From positions 10,842 through 26,387 of the forward strand of contig JAQTUY010000007.1 of the NCBI GenBank assembly GCA_028707105.1: a DNA stretch of 15,546 nt, read 5' to 3'. The translations under genes and the position numbers were made by a program. This document shows, one piece after another, positions 14,437 through 15,546 of this stretch (within the stretch, counting starts at the first letter, position 1; each line of letters opens with the position of its first letter). The notes under the pieces are model-generated. The model was not told the DNA's origin and did not search any database. It was given only the letters and a program-made list of their open reading frames with translations. Source of the stretch: Candidatus Omnitrophota bacterium. Its GTDB lineage: Bacteria; Omnitrophota; Koll11; Gygaellales; JAQTUY01.

Positions 14437-15284
14437 TGAGAAATCCTTATCGCACGCAGAAGATCGCTTTCTTTTTTATGTTCCTGGCCACGCTTTTGAT
14501 AGTGGTGCCCGTGGGGCTTATCGTGGTCGTTATCATCCAGAAGGGGCTGCCGGCGATAAACTGGCAATTCTTGACCGATATCCCCAGGCAGGGAATGCGC
14601 GCCGGCGGGATATTCCCGGCGATAGTAGGCACTGTTTATCTGGTCCTGGGCGCGATACTTTTTGCTTTGCCTATCGGGCTGATGGCGGCAATATACCTGA
14701 GCGAATACGCCAGGGATAATTTCCTTACCCGGATGATCAGGCTGGCGATCGTCAACCTGGCGGGAGTGCCTTCGGTAGTATATGGTTTATTTGGCCTGGC
14801 GCTTTTTGTGGTGTTTTTTAAATTCGGGGTTTCTATCCTTTCCGGTTCGCTCACCCTGGCGATCATGATCCTGCCGATAATTATTACTACTTCACGGGAA
14901 GCTTTGGAAAGCGTGCCCTATTCCTTCCGGGAGGTAAGCTATTCATTGGGCGCGAGCAAGTGGCAGACGATCCGCAACATCGTTTTACCTAACGCTATTC
15001 CCGGTATATTGACCGGCACTATCCTGGGGCTGGGTAGGGCCGCCGGAGAGACCGCTCCGATATTGTTTACTGTGGCGGCATTTTATCTTCCGCAACTGCC
15101 GGGCTCTATATTGGATCAGGCGATGGCGCTTCCCTACCATCTTTATGTCATATCGACTCAGGTACCCAATGTGGATGAAAAGGTGAGGTATGGTACGGCA
15201 TTGGTCTTGTTGACTTTGGTTTTATTTATGAACCTGGTGGCGATCATCATCCGCTATCAATTCAGGAAAAAAAAGAAATGGTGA
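14433..15284 (+). CDS. pstA: Phosphate ABC transporter permease PstA, copy 2
   Basis: A 283-aa permease, the same length as PstA1, with PstA motifs [40 protein letters not shown], coupling loop REVSYSLGASKWQTIRNIVLP and [20 protein letters not shown]. Six membrane segments are expected. It begins with two adjacent ATGs overlapping the pstC2 stop and ends in a basic tail (RKKKKW). The stop overlaps the start region of pstB2. It is clearly homologous to PstA1, yet many substitutions throughout show the two pst units are old or separately acquired paralogues. Confidence 0.93.
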   Translation: MMRNPYRTQKIAFFFMFLATLLIVVPVGLIVVVIIQKGLPAINWQFLTDIPRQGMRAGGIFPAIVGTVYLVLGAILFALPIGLMAAIYLSEYARDNFLTRMIRLAIVNLAGVPSVVYGLFGLALFVVFFKFGVSILSGSLTLAIMILPIIITTSREALESVPYSFREVSYSLGASKWQTIRNIVLPNAIPGILTGTILGLGRAAGETAPILFTVAAFYLPQLPGSILDQAMALPYHLYVISTQVPNVDEKVRYGTALVLLTLVLFMNLVAIIIRYQFRKKKKW

Positions 15285-15546
15285 AATTCAATATAAAAGA
15301 TCTGGATATTTGGTTCGGGACGGTGCAGGCGCTCAAAGGCGCGAGCCTGTATATACAGACTAATGAGATATTGAGCGTGATCGGCCCGGCTAACAGCGGC
15401 AAGACCACCTTTCTGCGCATGCTAAACCGCCTGAATGAACTGGAATTAAATTTCAGGATGCGCGGCAGTGTGGATATGGACGGTGAGAATATAAGCAAAA
15501 TAGATCCGGAATTATTGCGCAAAAAAGTCGGGATGGTCTTTGCTTT
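15278..15546 (+). CDS. pstB: PstB-like ATPase of the second Pst system, 3' partial
   Basis: Only the first 89 codons are in the window. ATG 15278 overlaps the pstA2 stop; GTG 15281 is an alternative. The N-terminal domain is ABC-ATPase: a KDLDIWFG start, Walker A GPANSGKTT (residues 36-44), a FLRMLNRLNEL helix typical of PstB, and VGMVF before the Q-loop. Two features differ from the classic PstB1: the P-loop reads GPANSGKT rather than GPSGCGKS, and the residue after VGMVF is Ala89 instead of the usual Gln. Walker B, signature and switch motifs lie outside the window, so activity cannot be judged. It should energise PstC2A2. Confidence 0.85.
   Translation, partial: MVKFNIKDLDIWFGTVQALKGASLYIQTNEILSVIGPANSGKTTFLRMLNRLNELELNFRMRGSVDMDGENISKIDPELLRKKVGMVFA

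Noticed and set aside
1..15546. CRISPR arrays, tRNA/rRNA genes, insertion sequences, phage genes
   Set aside because: Looked for repeats with spacers, RNA-gene signatures, transposases and integrases; none seen.

Overview
The window is one strand of tightly packed bacterial genes. They all point rightward, with many ATGA or 1-10 nt overlaps. It is dominated by a phosphate-starvation (Pho) locus. The organism has a Gram-negative envelope, shown by an outer-membrane beta-barrel porin with a signal peptide and C-terminal Phe. It uses strong Shine-Dalgarno sites, and its GC content looks intermediate. The gene mix and codon style remind me of uncultured anaerobic lineages such as Omnitrophota or relatives, but that is an impression, not a proof.

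Left part (1-3478), six genes in two clusters. The first cluster is a DUF89 metal-dependent phosphatase (cut by the window start), a metallo-beta-lactamase-fold hydrolase, a His/Cys-rich polytopic membrane protein of unknown family, and a small cupin. The second is a minimal J-domain protein overlapping a class I SAM methyltransferase. None of these has an obvious phosphate role.

Right part (3538-15546), the Pho locus. It begins with phoB-phoR. Next come two paralogous microproteins (35 and 38 aa, aligned without gaps from their start codons), a 65-aa predicted coiled-coil protein and an outer-membrane porin. A first phosphate ABC transporter, pstS-pstC-pstA-pstB, follows, then an ArsC-type arsenate reductase and phoU. 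A second, sequence-divergent pstS-pstC-pstA-pstB' closes the window; its last gene is cut by the window end.

Regulation is visible in the DNA. Upstream of the second pstS there are four TTTACA/TTAACA-like hexamers at an exact 11-bp period, then a -10 element 9 nt further on. The same geometry, with more degenerate hexamers, lies just after phoR and before the first microprotein. A partial version lies before phoB. This fits PhoB binding at three promoters: one autoregulatory, one for microproteins-porin-pst1-arsC-phoU, and one for pst2. A long structured RNA segment separates pstS1 from pstC1. It probably lets the binding protein be made in excess over the permease.

Points most worth a second look are the microprotein pair and its apparently leaderless start, the 65-aa protein with a full-length Shine-Dalgarno site, the pstS1-pstC1 RNA structure, arsC inside the pst operon, and the unusual nucleotide-binding motifs of the second PstB.
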